NCBI GenBank assembly: GCA_001414345.1 | Contig: LLCB01000122.1 | Coordinates: forward strand, 1-64,000 | Direction: 5' to 3' | DNA: 64,000 bases | DNA from: Hymenoscyphus infarciens | Lineage: Eukaryota > Ascomycota > Leotiomycetes > Helotiales > Helotiaceae | Part shown: piece after piece, positions 10,916 through 22,050 of the stretch | How positions within the stretch are numbered: the stretch's first letter is position 1 | How the letters are laid out: every line of letters begins with the position of its first letter | Position numbers and translations under genes: made by a program | Notes under the pieces: model-generated | What the model was told of the DNA's origin: nothing | The model's database searches: none | What the model saw: the letters and a program-made list of their open reading frames with translations, nothing else

Positions 10916-12776
10916 AGAGAAATTAGAAGGGAGCGAGGAGGAGGAACTTCTCAAGGATATAGTAAATTATTACAACGAAGTGTACAACCCAGACTGAGTT
11001 AAGAAGGGGTATGCTTTTCAAATTAGTCTATGGTTAGAAAATTCGATGTACATGGGAAGTGCAATGAAGCTCACTATCCCGCAACTAATGCATCTCATGG
11101 CTAGATGCCAATTCAGCCGCAATATTCCTCGCAACCCACTCCGTCCACGAAATTATCTCGCGTTAGCCGAGATCTTAAATATTGTACTCGAGTATACCAT
11201 TGTGACTTCTACTTGCGGTCCGAAGTTGGATTCCTTGCCTCACACCTCCAGATTCCTTTATCCTCTTAACAAATAGATTAATATATTTATGCACAATACG
11301 ATTGGTTCCTGGCCTTGAGTGAGTTCACGTTGAATGCTGGTGGAAGCTTCTTCGCTATCCGTTGAGGTTTAATGGGATCCTTCTGCTGCCGACTGATACC
11401 TTGATCCCCAACACCCATTTCAATGAAGTTTGTTTTTAGAAAGCGCTCGATAGGTTTGGTATGTGATGCATAGAGGTCTCACTGACTTCAGTTCTGTTTA
11501 TTTAGAAGGGGGAGAGCAGATAGCGGGAGACGACCTGCTGCAGCATGTGGCGTGAGGAAAACTTTGGAGCGATACGAACAACAATCCCTGCAAATAGTCA
11601 GCGAATTTCAGTCAAGAAGTCTGCGAAGGGTTGTGGCTCGTCCCATATTGATCGTTCGTTCTCGCAATCGTCATGGGATAGTTCCCTGAAATCCAATCCT
11701 ATTTTCATCAAAGGGGGGGGGGGTTCGACTACTTTTCGGGTGCGAGGGACTTAGCAATGGTATCAACAGTATGCCTACCCAACATTCGAGCTTGCGGCAA
11801 GTTCTGGACCAGGAAATCCAGAAGCGGGATGGAAAGAAAGGAGAGCTACACCACGAAGGAAACTGTAAATGAGCAACTGCCAAAATTTAAGTCTCATTAT
11901 TGATCGAGATGGAAGTTTGTGTTCTCCTTCCTACCACAAGCGTAAACAGAGCATTCTGGTTAATCGGGAATTGACCCACAAAATCCACAATATGTTAGCA
12001 CCATGTCATCGATATACGTCCAAGTCAGTATATAAAATTTTCAATAATAGGTTCGTACGACTCCGCTAGGTATTCTTGTATGGAACCTGAGAGTGGGTGA
12101 GAATGATTACCCTCACAACTGGGTTGAAGACAGACAGAAAAGCTCTTTTGTACTGTACGTAGACCTCGGATTGCAATCGAAGAAGTCATACAAACACAGT
12201 ATACCAATAAGTGCAAGGCAATATCATGACAAGTACACACGCAAACCATCAAGAGCAGAACTCACGAAACAAAAACAAAAAAACAAACCCAAGTTCAGAA
12301 AATCAACTCCACAACTCCAAAATTCCATCACAACATCAAGAAGAAAAAGCCGAGAAGGATTGAGCAAAACGTGTGTATATTCATGCCTGTTGGCATCAGA
12401 GAAAAACCGGCCCAAGGGTATAGATAGGGGACTTTTGAGGTCGTACCAACCTCGAATATGTACAAAAGAAAAAAAACTCCCTTCTCTCTCATCACCAACC
12501 ACCAGGCTGAACCAGACCAATCAACCAACCAATCCAGCTACACCAGACCAGCCAAACCAGCAGCAGCCAGTTCCCATATCATAAAATCATAGCAACTCCT
12601 CTTTTCTCGTCCCGCCATCATTCCATATATAAAATTTCTCCATCCCATCTAATGACCCTCCTTGTAATGCATACAAAAAAGCCCAAGGAGAAAAAAAAAG
12701 AGGTACCTACTAATGAGCATCCCCATTCTAAAACACCAAACTTCTATCCATTTTCCACGTCTTGCATCTCCCCCCC
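10916..12776. other. Long gene-poor stretch, possibly decayed coding DNA
   Basis: No intact gene. Short readable fragments occur, for example a minus-strand segment near 11100 reading WTEWVARNIAAELASSHEMH and a plus-strand segment near 11555 reading VRKTLERYEQQSLQIVSEFQ, but neither is long enough to assign. A poly-G run of about 11 lies at 11714-11724. The part 12220-12700 is A/C-rich without strong coding character and probably holds the 3' flank of the next minus-strand gene. The fragments fit continued decay of the metabolic locus marked by the enoyl reductase and P450 relics. Confidence 0.35.
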
Positions 12777-14477
12777 TCAAGCACTAACAGAAATCCGATT
12801 GCCGCCCCTCCCAACCCTATCTAAGCATACCCTCAAATCCTTCCCCGGAATAGCAGCAAGAACCTGCATACAACTCCCACACGCACTAAGACAACACCAC
12901 GAGCACCGCCACCTCTGATCCGCATCCCGTCGTTGACAAACCATGCACGCAACCGGACAAAGCGTATTCCTCGTAGATCGCATAAACCGATGGTCCTGGT
13001 AGCACTCCAATTGCACATTACAGAGTGGAGGACCGGGGAAGACTGTGCCCGGGTTGGCGACTGGAGCTGGGAAGGTTGGGAAATGGATCTTCTTGGTGGG
13101 CGAGGAGAGAACGAGGGGTGAGGTTGCGAGGGAGGAAGAGGGTGAGGGTGAGACTTCGGGGGTCAGGATTCGAGCTGTGGTGGGTTTTTGAGGTTGTGGT
13201 GATGCCATGATTGTTGGTTCGGAGCTGATGGTCAGCGTTTCGGAGGTATCTCGTGAATGCGAGGTCGAGGAGAGGAAATCGATGGGATCTTCCGAGGTGC
13301 CGACCGAGAGGCTAGGGAGGAGCGTGGTGCCATTGGTGCCTCTTGTTGTCGGTCTCGAGTTTGATTTGGAGGGCACATTGGGTGGAGCTGAGTACGCATC
13401 TGAAGCTGGGGTGGACAAGCCATCATTTCTTAGGTTCTCTTTGTTGAGGGGCAGTCGATCGAAGGTTGGGTTCGTGGGATCCTGGTTCTGTGTTGTAGTG
13501 CCATTTTGTCGAATCATTGGTTCCTCATTACCGAACTCATTGAGCTTCGATTTCGAGTGCTTCTCCTTCAGCTTCGTGAGTTTGTTTCCCATCAAGTCGG
13601 GTTGAGCTGGAGCTGGACGGAGTGGGACTGGCTTTCGCTGTCCTGCCGAGCTCCTGGGGATTTGGAATGGTATCGCTGGCAAGGATCGTTCCGATTGCTC
13701 TTGCCTCTGTGGTGGACTTGCGGTGGAGCCGTTACTTCTTTCCAATCTGAGATCGGAAAAGTGTATACTTTTCTCGCTACGCGCCGACCGACGTCGCCAG
13801 AGATCCACGGCCACTGGAGATTTGGTGAAGCCGGAAGATGGTTGCGCGAGAACGTGAGTTTGAGGTGGTGTGTTGGGGGGACTCCTGTGTTGTCGCTGTG
13901 AATCTTTGGGTGGCAGCGGTGGTGGCCCGCTCTCGGAATCACTCGGTGAATGGGTTTCGTCGCTGTTGGAATTTCTGCTGCTATCCGACCCGTGGGAAAG
14001 TGACGGGGAATCTGAATAGACGGAATAGGCGGACGACAAGCTCACAATGGAACTCGCGCGCGCCTTTCTCTCCTCGGCCGTCTCTACTATTTCGACAGGC
14101 TTCACTTGTGGTATGCTCTCACTGCTACCGCTACTGCTACTGCTACTGCTACCAACCGCTCGTCGCGGAATGATCATGGCAGCGGACATGTCGTCGTCGT
14201 CTTTGGGCGGGAGCGTAGAGGTAGGAGAGTATTGGTATTGGGATTGGGATTGGTAGTGGTTTTGGTATTGAGATTGGTACTGGTATTGGGATTGGGATTG
14301 GGATTGGTACTGGTACTGGTACTGGTACTGGTATTGGGGCGTAGGAGGAGGGATGGAGAGGAGAAGATATCGGTAGATGGATTTGGGGGGGACAGCAGGT
14401 CTTCTAGGAGGGGTTGGGAGGGCTTTGGAGAACCTGGAGCGGCCTCTTGCTGGTTTTTGATCTGCGACCACTGACAT
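12777..14477 (-). CDS. Low-complexity protein with C-terminal Cys-rich domain (566 aa)
   Basis: Single-exon frame from ATG 14477. The N-terminus MSVVADQKPARGRSRFSKAL is followed by a Pro-rich patch and a Gln/Tyr/Ser repeat (residues about 48-85, QYQYQ/QSQSQ units), then about 370 residues rich in Ser, Pro and Thr, typical of intrinsic disorder. The last 100 residues form a compact Cys-rich domain: CNVQLECYQ, then CPVACMVC, RWRCSWCCLSACGSC, i.e. C-x5-C-x14-C-x3-C-x2-C-x10-C-x2-C-C-x3-C-x2-C, which looks zinc-binding (RING/PHD-like topology but no exact match). A protein-interaction or regulatory role is inference. The repeat DNA at about 14215-14340 is a minisatellite and probably length-variable. 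Divergent from the 480-aa gene at 15834. Confidence 0.75.
   Translation of the reverse strand: MSVVADQKPARGRSRFSKALPTPPRRPAVPPKSIYRYLLLSIPPPTPQYQYQYQYQYQSQSQSQYQYQSQYQNHYQSQSQYQYSPTSTLPPKDDDDMSAAMIIPRRAVGSSSSSSSGSSESIPQVKPVEIVETAEERKARASSIVSLSSAYSVYSDSPSLSHGSDSSRNSNSDETHSPSDSESGPPPLPPKDSQRQHRSPPNTPPQTHVLAQPSSGFTKSPVAVDLWRRRSARSEKSIHFSDLRLERSNGSTASPPQRQEQSERSLPAIPFQIPRSSAGQRKPVPLRPAPAQPDLMGNKLTKLKEKHSKSKLNEFGNEEPMIRQNGTTTQNQDPTNPTFDRLPLNKENLRNDGLSTPASDAYSAPPNVPSKSNSRPTTRGTNGTTLLPSLSVGTSEDPIDFLSSTSHSRDTSETLTISSEPTIMASPQPQKPTTARILTPEVSPSPSSSLATSPLVLSSPTKKIHFPTFPAPVANPGTVFPGPPLCNVQLECYQDHRFMRSTRNTLCPVACMVCQRRDADQRWRCSWCCLSACGSCMQVLAAIPGKDLRVCLDRVGRGGNRISVSA
14215..14340. repeat. Coding minisatellite (6-bp periodic GGTATT/GGGATT)
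   Basis: Plus-strand hexamers of the type TGGTAT, TGGGAT, TGGTAC repeat about twenty times; on the minus strand they code alternating Gln-Tyr and Gln-Ser. It is in frame with the host gene, so hexamer gain or loss changes the protein length by two residues without shifting the frame. Confidence 0.85.
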
Positions 14478-15833
14478 ATCTATTCTCCGTGGCGGCCGGC
14501 GTGGGCAAGTGTGATGAGTGTGATGAGTGTGATGGCTCCAATGATACTATGCGCTCTTTCAAAATCTCCAAAATTGCATTGGTGATCCACCCAGGGGAGG
14601 CATGGTGGTGGGTGGGCATGTTGGGTTTATGGTGGGTTTATGGCCCTGGTGTTGACTTTGATTCCAGAGAAAATATGGAACCAGGAAGCCTTCGATGGTG
14701 TCGCTCGACTCACTCCTGGGTGCACCTGAAACGAGGAGAACCGGGTTGCGCCAAATCACCGTCAATTGATCAATTTATCGGCATCGAAGGTTTTTCGCCG
14801 TTTATGCCTTGTCGTTTGCTCCTGGGGCGAGCGTTGTCTCGAAGCTCCAATCATGGCACCTTCATGCGAAGCGAAGCGATGCGATGGGTGGGAAGGGTGG
14901 TCGCATGGGATAAGATTGGGGATGGCTATCGATACCGGGAAGGCTTGTAGGAGAAACAGTGTCATCACTTACTGGAAATTGAGCTGAAGTTTGACCACGT
15001 ATGTACATACGGCACGAGGTATCTCGTGCCGTATTCCTGAAGCCAAGGTATTCATCGCGGTATTCGCGTCTCTCACTTGAGAGTTGAGGTTCGAGAGGCG
15101 AGAAGCGAGAAGCGAGGTTTGGAGCCAGACTCCGGCCAAAATCATGTCGGTCGTTTTGCGGGTGGATTCCTCGCGGGATTCTCATCCAAACTTCAAACTT
15201 CAAACTTCAAACTTCCGGGGGGTGACCGGTTGAACAAGATCTCCAGCCAGGAAGAAGAGGGGAGGGAGCAGGGGAAAAGGAGACTGAGTAGCGTAGCGTC
15301 GGCTAGCTCTATTTATAGACACGTGACGACACGGGTACGGTACTACGGTACCCTTTTTTAAATAAACACTTAGAGTGTTCAAGCATAAGGAGGTGCTGGG
15401 TGACCACTGACCAGAGAGAAAAGGAAATTTGTTGTTTCCATTTCAGTGGTGGGCGATGTGTCCTCTCCTCTTTCCTCACATGGGACTGAGATTGAGAGTC
15501 CTAGACCTTCCAGGTTCAAGGACTTTACTGGGAGACTAGAATGAGAAGTAAAGGGTCCTCCTAGTCCTTCCTGCCTCTGTTTGCTTTGCGTGAAACAAAA
15601 ATACCTGATTTGTCAGTGGTGGGCATGAATCGTCCAGCTTCGCTATCTTTTCCACTTCAAAGTAAAAGAAACAATTCCATCATGCGAGAAGCTTCAAAGT
15701 TCAGATGGTGTCGCAACCGCATTGAGCTGAGTATTGACAATGCCGCCTCCACCCGGAGTTAATCCGAAGTCGGATTGTTTACTAGGCCCTCCAGTCAACA
15801 AACTTCCAAGGTTAATCGCAAGCATCCTGCAAT
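14478..15833. promoter_or_regulatory. Divergent intergenic region with hairpin and short repeats
   Basis: 1356 bp between two divergent starts. It contains a strong palindrome/hairpin at 14998-15033 (separate entry), a CTTCAAA tandem repeat (four copies, 15188-15211), and the motif CAGTGGTGGGC twice (near 15445 and 15617). T-runs and pyrimidine-rich DNA near 15345 suggest start regions. No gene recognised. Confidence 0.5.
14998..15033. promoter_or_regulatory. Compound palindrome and 11-bp perfect inverted repeat
   Basis: CGTATGTACATACG (14998-15011) is a perfect 14-bp palindrome. It overlaps TACGGCACGAG (15008-15018), which pairs perfectly with CTCGTGCCGTA (15023-15033) across the 4-nt spacer GTAT. 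The CGTA/TACG ends are shared, so two alternative cruciforms are possible. It lies in the intergenic region about 520 bp upstream of the minus-strand gene's start and 800 bp upstream of the plus-strand gene. It may be a dimeric regulator site or a structural element; no function is proven. Confidence 0.6.
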
Positions 15834-17276
15834 ATGTCGACGATACCCGCACGAACGCGATCATTGCGCAAACCCTCAGACATCGGTAGTCACTATGCCA
15901 ATACCAATGCCAATGCCAATGGCACTGCCAGATCAACACCTGCAGAACTGCCCGAGAGGATCGCACCTCCTCGGCCCGCTGTGGGGGAGAGAAAGAGTAA
16001 CTCTCCAACAAGTCGACTCCCAACCGTGAGGTCAACGACAACGAGACCTACTTCACTATATGGACGACCTCCTAGTGCCAGCAGTATAGCTAGCAAACCT
16101 TCTATACGCCCTCCCACGACCAATTCAATCCCAAGTAAAACAGAACCCACCTTGCAAAGACGCCCAACGACGAGCAAACCCGCCGCGCTTCCTCCCAATC
16201 CAGAACCACTCAAGAAAGACCGTTCAAGACCTCCCATAACGCAGATACGCCATTCAAGAAATTCTTCTACAAACTCCTTATCTTCCTCCTCGAATTCAAC
16301 AGCAAGAGCACCAGGCCATACACGCACGAAATCCTCCTCCACCCTCCTAACCTCCTCCACCGCTCTTCGCCCACCAACAACCCGCGAACCCTTAGCGGAA
16401 ACCACAACCACCAGAGTCCTCCGCTCTGAATCCCAACCCAAGAAACCCTCCTTCTCAACCCTCCAACAACATTTCTCCCCCGCAAAAAACCTCGCGCCCA
16501 AACCCCATCCAGCAGCCTTCCTCGCCCCACCATCCCCCTCCAAACTCCCCTCCAACATCGCCATCTCAGCTGAAACCGCGAAACTACAAAACGAATTGCT
16601 ACAATTACATTTACTACACAAAGACGCCGGGAAGGTCACAGCAGAATGGAAAGCTAGCGCGAAGAGGAAATTGGGAGAGCGATTTGAAGTTGTGGTGCGA
16701 CGGAATGATGTCCTTGTGCAATCGGAGGTCGACGAGATGGGGAAGATCAACGCGGTAGCTTTGAGGAAGTGGCAGGAGGAAAGTTCCCCTGGTTGGGGAC
16801 TTGATGAGAAAATCCAGGTTTTGGATGATGTTGTATCCGGGGTGTGGAATTTAGGGGAGCATAATGGGAAATATGCGCGAGCGGTGAGGAAATTCGAGAG
16901 GTGGCTGAGTAGATGTCAAGGCATCTTAGCAGCGCGCGAAAGCGATGACGGGCTTGGAAATGAAGAACTCGTGTTCTTGGAAGCGTTGGAGCATTCCTGG
17001 AAAGATGAATGCACGAATTTGACGTGGAAATTGGACACTTGGAGCAAGCAATTGAGAGATCTTGGGGAGTTGGAAAGGGGATCGAGTTTGGCTACTGTGG
17101 TGGGGGAGTATAGGAAATTGGTTCAGGGTATGTTGTTGGAATTGGGGGTTATGGGGGAGATTGAAAGGGATGTGATGGCGAGGGAGAGTGATTGGATTAA
17201 AGAGATGAATGATGAGGATGAGGATGAGAGGGAGGATGTTCATACAGCGGGTGCATGTTGGAGAGCTGCGAGATAG
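15834..17276 (+). CDS. Hypothetical protein, disordered N-half and helical C-half (480 aa)
   Basis: Single-exon frame starting MSTIPARTRSLRKPSDIGSH. Residues 1 to about 240 are Ser/Thr/Pro/Arg-rich and low-complexity, with many basic Ser-Thr clusters suited to phosphorylation. From about residue 243 (ISAETAKLQNELLQLHLLHK) the rest is predicted mainly helical, with a conserved-looking LQNELLQLHLLHKDAGKVTA stretch, Trp-rich helices and an acidic tail NDEDEDERED. This architecture (basic disordered head plus coiled helices) is typical of cytoskeleton- or spindle-associated fungal proteins, but I recognise no named family and give no function. The reverse strand has a long open frame here, which I regard as a shadow of the codon bias. 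Confidence 0.75.
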   Translation: MSTIPARTRSLRKPSDIGSHYANTNANANGTARSTPAELPERIAPPRPAVGERKSNSPTSRLPTVRSTTTRPTSLYGRPPSASSIASKPSIRPPTTNSIPSKTEPTLQRRPTTSKPAALPPNPEPLKKDRSRPPITQIRHSRNSSTNSLSSSSNSTARAPGHTRTKSSSTLLTSSTALRPPTTREPLAETTTTRVLRSESQPKKPSFSTLQQHFSPAKNLAPKPHPAAFLAPPSPSKLPSNIAISAETAKLQNELLQLHLLHKDAGKVTAEWKASAKRKLGERFEVVVRRNDVLVQSEVDEMGKINAVALRKWQEESSPGWGLDEKIQVLDDVVSGVWNLGEHNGKYARAVRKFERWLSRCQGILAARESDDGLGNEELVFLEALEHSWKDECTNLTWKLDTWSKQLRDLGELERGSSLATVVGEYRKLVQGMLLELGVMGEIERDVMARESDWIKEMNDEDEDEREDVHTAGACWRAAR

Positions 17277-17850
17277 GATTCTTCTTTTGGAGCAGTGGTA
17301 TATAAAATTCCAGTATCTATTTTCTTCCAAGTTTGGAATCTGTTTGTGGAAGTTGTCAATTGTGAGAATCATGCCTGTATTGGATAACAAGAGATTCGGC
17401 CTTCACTGTCAGCCAGAATTGATAGACCCAAATGGCACCCTCTATTTCAATTCGTGAACCACTGAGGTGATTATCCATTCCAAATGCTGAGTACCACCAG
17501 CGCATTCACCTCTTCATACACTACCTTCTACTTGAAACTCTATAAATCCACTCTCACATGAGAGAGAACCTATCCAGTGCTAACGTGCTGACGTGTTGTC
17601 ACAATCCCTCTTACAGGGAAGGAAGCAGAGTCCACCCCCTTGCCGAAATGAAGACACTATCCTGAAGAGGTAGAACCTAGATAGTTCCAAAAACAAATTC
17701 GAGAAGAGCTCAAGAAAAGCAATAAACGAGGAGGGACCAGGTATAGTATCCTGACTCTACAAAAGTCTAAAAACAACGTAATCGCAAATAGTAAATCGTA
17801 ACTCGTAAAATGTTACTTTCTATAAGTAAAAAGGAGAATAATTAAATCCC
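17277..17850. other. Intergenic, 3' flank and edge of the repeat block
   Basis: Normal-composition DNA with no recognisable gene; a T/A-rich texture starts near 17780 and marks the transition into the AT-rich block. Confidence 0.4.
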
Positions 17851-17948
17851 CTCTCTCTTTTTTCACCCCCTTCGCACTGTATTAATACTAGATAGTCTTA
17901 ACTATAGTAACTAGCTAATTAAAGAATAGTGAAGATTAATAAGTATTA

Positions 17949-17972
17949 TATATATATATATATATATATATA
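17949..17972. repeat. (TA)n microsatellite
   Basis: About twelve TA dinucleotides at the left border of the AT-rich block. Simple repeat; likely length-variable. Confidence 0.85.
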
Positions 17973-18062
17973 GTAGTAATATTACTTCTATTGTCTCTTT
18001 ACTATTATATCTTTACTATTTATTACCTAACTCTTATATTAAATTCTTTTTATTATTTCGAG

Positions 18063-18175
18063 ATAAACAAAAGAGAGAGGAAGGAAGAGAGAGGAAGAGG
18101 AAGAGAGAGGAAGAGGAGAAGAGAGGAAGAAGAGAAGAGAGGAAGAGGAGAAGAGAGGAAGAGAGAGAGAGGATT
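18063..18175. repeat. Purine-only GA tract of about 110 bp
   Basis: An almost pure AG strand built on GAGAGGAAG and AAGAGGAGA units. A mirror-like purine tract of this kind can adopt triplex structure. It shows a small open frame only because it lacks pyrimidines. A pyrimidine-rich tract follows at 18230-18290. Confidence 0.85.
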
Positions 18176-18419
18176 ACTTACTAGCTGAACTTCTCTTACC
18201 TACGCTAGGAAAAATTTTCCCGTGAAATATTTACTTACTTTACTCTCTCACTCTCTTACCTTCTCTCTTCTATACTCTTACCTATACTCTCTCGGTATAC
18301 CTAATATATAAAAGAATAGAATAAGAAGTAAGAGAGTAAGTAGATAGTATAATATAATACAATTTATAACTAGCTATAAATACTTAACTTTTGCGATTTG
18401 CAATTTACAATTTAGTACT

Positions 18420-20690
18420 TTTAGGACGCCCTACTAGGCCGTTTAGGTAAGTGATTTGTTGAAAGTTTTTCACCGTCGAGAAGTAAGATAATGTCGAGAA
18501 TGGTGCTACTTTCATTTGTCAAGAGAGCTTTTTTTTTATTTTTATTTTTTTTACATCTCTGTGATAGCAAGTCACGAAAAGTTTAATACTCTATGAGGTA
18601 CTAAGATCTCGCTCTTTCATTGGGGGAGTCTTGCTCTCTAAGGAGAGCTCCCAACTTGAATTTGAACACCTCGATATTCATGAATATCCATAGTACTATA
18701 CTTTTTGAATTTAAAATTAAGAGATGGATTACTTTCGCGAGTTGTGGGAAATAAAGTTGGGAATTATATTATATGGGTTTTAGAAGGTTTGAGAAGGTTT
18801 GAGAAGGTTTTATAAGGTTTTATTATGTTAAGGATAGATAATATGGGATGGTTTCTCTTGTGTTTTAGTAGGAGTTGTTTTTTTGAAGGGAGAGGATGTT
18901 GGAGATGAGAGGAAGAAGAAGAGAGGAAGAAAGTTAAAGATAAGGGAAAGTAGAAGATAAGAGAAAGAAGAGGAGAGGAAAAAAGCGGTTAGAGAGGTAG
19001 GTATCTAGGCTATTTTTTAAATTTCACGTTCCTCGATTCTATTATTCCGTCGGATCTTTAATATTCCGCTCTATTATATTTTATATTTTCTTTGAATTTC
19101 ATGAAAGGTTTTATAAAGTTATATTAATTATACTATATATGATGTGAATTATCGAGTATATATAAGAAACGAATGGTAAATTCAAAGGTGTTTTTCATTT
19201 AGTTTATTTGTTTGGACTATTTCCAAGGAGAGCGTCAAAGGTCTGAGATAGCCTTGTTAAATGCGGGGCTCTTTGCAGAACAGGTGTTTCGTGCAACGTC
19301 GCTTGAGGAGGCTGATGTATATATAACGAGTGAGATAGAGCACGCGCCTGAATGATTATAAGAAAACTATGAAAGGCGATATCGGAGAGCCTACTAGAGT
19401 TGAATCGAAGATACTATTTCAGGTTTGCGCTGATGTAACGTACGATGTATATTTCCTTTCTGTTACTTATAAATAAGAAAAGATATACTGGTGTGAAATT
19501 GCGAGATGGTTACTGTATACTAAGATGCGGAGACGGGAGATTTCTCATACTTGCCGTTCTCTGCCGAGATCTCACGAGAGCTGCGAGCTATATGATTCCG
19601 AGAACATCGAGAACTTATAACCTAAGGGCCTGTTTGGTTCGCGCCCTCGATTCGCGAATCTCTATATAAAAGTTAAATCGAATTAATTTGATTCGTAAAC
19701 CTTCTTTTAAATTATAAATCCGTTTAGCAAAAAGCCTCTATTTATAAATCGAATCACTTAAATTAAGCCTTAGTACTATAGTCGGCAATCTCCTATAAAA
19801 AAGCTCGATTCGTAAATACCTCTCTCGTTTAGTATAGCAACGCTATACTATTCTTAATCACAGAGATACTATAGTTACTAGCGTAATAGTAGCTATATCA
19901 GCAGCTCTCTATTTTAAGAATATCTTCGTCAAAAGGCCTTAGTATACTTCGAATCTTCGTAGAGAGGTATAGGTAGTAGATGCTTTTTAAGAAGTTATAA
20001 TAGTATTACTAATATATGTTTTTAGAGAATTCTTTTTAGTAAGTAAATCACTATACAATTACTAAATAGCATAAGAATTCGATTTAGGAATATCGCTTTG
20101 ATTAATAAGCGAATGAAAAGTAGCCCGTGCTAGCCTGATTCAACGAATAAATCAAGGGTTCAAATTGCGAACCAAACAGGCCCTAATTAGTTAGTAAGTT
20201 AGTACGTTAGTAAGAGAAGATGAACTTCACTTTTCTCTATATAAATCAGCTTGCGAGTGAACCACAAGTAAAAAAGCAGAATTCACCTTGAATTGTAAAA
20301 GAGAGTGGAATTCCCCCGACACTGGAGCAGGCACCAAGATACACTTCATCGTGATTCAAGTAGAGGCCTTCTTGCTCTTATGGGTTAACAAAATTGCACT
20401 TCTTCTTTTTTGTTTTTTGAACTCTTTAGATGGGCGCTTTTCCAGTGAATTGGTTTATGAATTCTTCCTGTCGAGAAGGAAGAGGGTGTTGAATTCAGTG
20501 CTACTTGCGAATTTTCTTTAACCTAGCGTTTCAGATATTTTTGGAAAGGTAGGTAAGTCAAAGTAGGTATGGATTCAATAGCAACTGGGTTGTATGTCAA
20601 ACATACTCGAGGGTAAAGACGGTACTACTCATGCTCTTGCTTTAGAACCAGTGTGGTCGATAGTATTTGTAATATTATACCACCACGATA
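18420..20690. other. Non-RIP island inside the AT-rich block
   Basis: Composition returns to near genomic normal, with CpA and TpG present, between two RIP-mutated stretches. It holds a repeated GAAGGTTTGA-type motif (18783-18825), the MITE at 19626-20183, and short ORFs with no recognised product. Nothing else supports a gene. Confidence 0.5.
19623..20186. mobile_element. PIF/Harbinger-type MITE with 17-bp TIRs and TAA duplication
   Basis: The element 19626-20183 (558 bp) starts GGGCCTGTTTGGTTCGC and ends with its exact reverse complement. It is flanked on both sides by TAA (19623-19625 and 20184-20186), the 3-bp target duplication characteristic of PIF/Harbinger (Tourist-like) elements. 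The interior has no transposase and ends with loosely complementary ATTCG-rich subterminal DNA, so it is non-autonomous. The name rests on TIR and duplication; hAT elements make 8-bp duplications, which are not seen here. Confidence 0.8.
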
Positions 20691-22050
20691 TATTGTTGGA
20701 AACCCACTTTAATATATACTATTTATACTATTTAAATACTATAATATCTAATAATATTATCTTTTATATTATTAGTATTTTAATCGATATTATAATAATA
20801 TTATAGTATTACTAAGCCTAAATATTTAAGCTTTTTACCCTAGATTTTAACTCTACTTCTTTTTAGTCTTATCTTTTAAAACTATATAGTATAATATATA
20901 GTATAGAAAATATAGTACTAAATAGCTAGAATTATAGATCTATTTAAATAGAGTATTTTAAAAAAAGAATTATATAAATAGCTCTTAAACTAACCTAAGT
21001 AATATAAAGTAATAAATGTAGCCTATATAAGATAGATTTCTAGATATGTTTTTATTAATACTAAGTACTAATTTAATAATAATAATATTAGATTAAAAGT
21101 TATAATATAATAGATTAGTATATTAAATTTATTGAATTTTACTCTTTAATTATATATAAAGATTAACTAAATCGATATTTAAAAAATTTAGATTTTATAC
21201 TACTCTAGCTAAAATTTATATATATTTCTATAAAACGATTTTATTTATTTAAATAAGGTCTTATATACTTAATTTTTATTCGATTAATATATATATAGGC
21301 TTAAAAGAAAGCTCTAAATTAGGGCTTTTTAATAATGTAATTAAAACTTAATTCTATAGCGTAGATAACTTTTAATTACGTTCTAAAGATAACGAACTTT
21401 AGATATTTAATTTAGCTTTAATATATATTCTAGTATACTATACTATAATTAGTTAAAATATACTCTAATTATTTATAGATTAAAGAGTATTAATTATAAT
21501 TACTTTAGATATAAAAAAGGTCTTTAAAAGGCTCTCTCTTTCTCTCTAAAAAGTCTTCTATCTTTATTCTTTATATCTATCTTAAAGTTACTCTATAATT
21601 ATTACCTACCTCTTTTTAGTATTAGTTACTAAAAAATTACAACTCCTACTACTATTATTAATACTTTAAAAGTTTAATAACTTCGGTCTCTCTAATTACT
21701 TCTATAATTTTATTCTTTATTTATTACCTTTATATCTTACTAATTTACTATATTCTCTTAGGTATTAAGCTCTTAGTCTTACGTTTTTCTAAAATTACTA
21801 CTAATATTACTTATTTTATCTTATTTAAGTACTTTAAGCTCCTAGGAGGACCTCTTTAAAACTAAGCTAGTAGTGACTAATATAAGTATACCTTATTTAG
21901 ATTTATAAGAAGTATTCTAAATCTCGAAAAAGCTTACTAAAAGACCTTGAACTAGCTATGTTTAGCTCTATATAATTAACGAGAATTATAAGATAGTTTA
22001 TATATAAGAAACTCTTAAATCTAATAATATAATTAGCTTACTAATTTCTT
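20690..22050. other. RIP-mutated AT-rich DNA, unassigned
   Basis: Strong TpA enrichment and no coding frame. It may include the 5' part of the hAT relic that follows, but I see no terminal repeat. Confidence 0.4.

Noticed and set aside
11046..11754. Short ORFs suspected to be parts of PKS/NRPS genes
   Set aside because: Fragments are too short and carry no recognisable motif.
12093..12584. Plus-strand ORF of 163 aa
   Set aside because: Lys/Gln/Asn-rich, low-complexity reading of A/C-rich intergenic DNA with no motif; the strand opposite the neighbouring gene.
15893..16750. Long minus-strand open frame opposite the 480-aa gene
   Set aside because: Low-complexity mirror of a Ser/Thr/Pro-rich coding strand; the plus frame is longer and has a better start context.
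19445..19669. 74-aa ORF overlapping the left end of the MITE
   Set aside because: It spans the TIR boundary and has no homology-like features, so it is not a gene.
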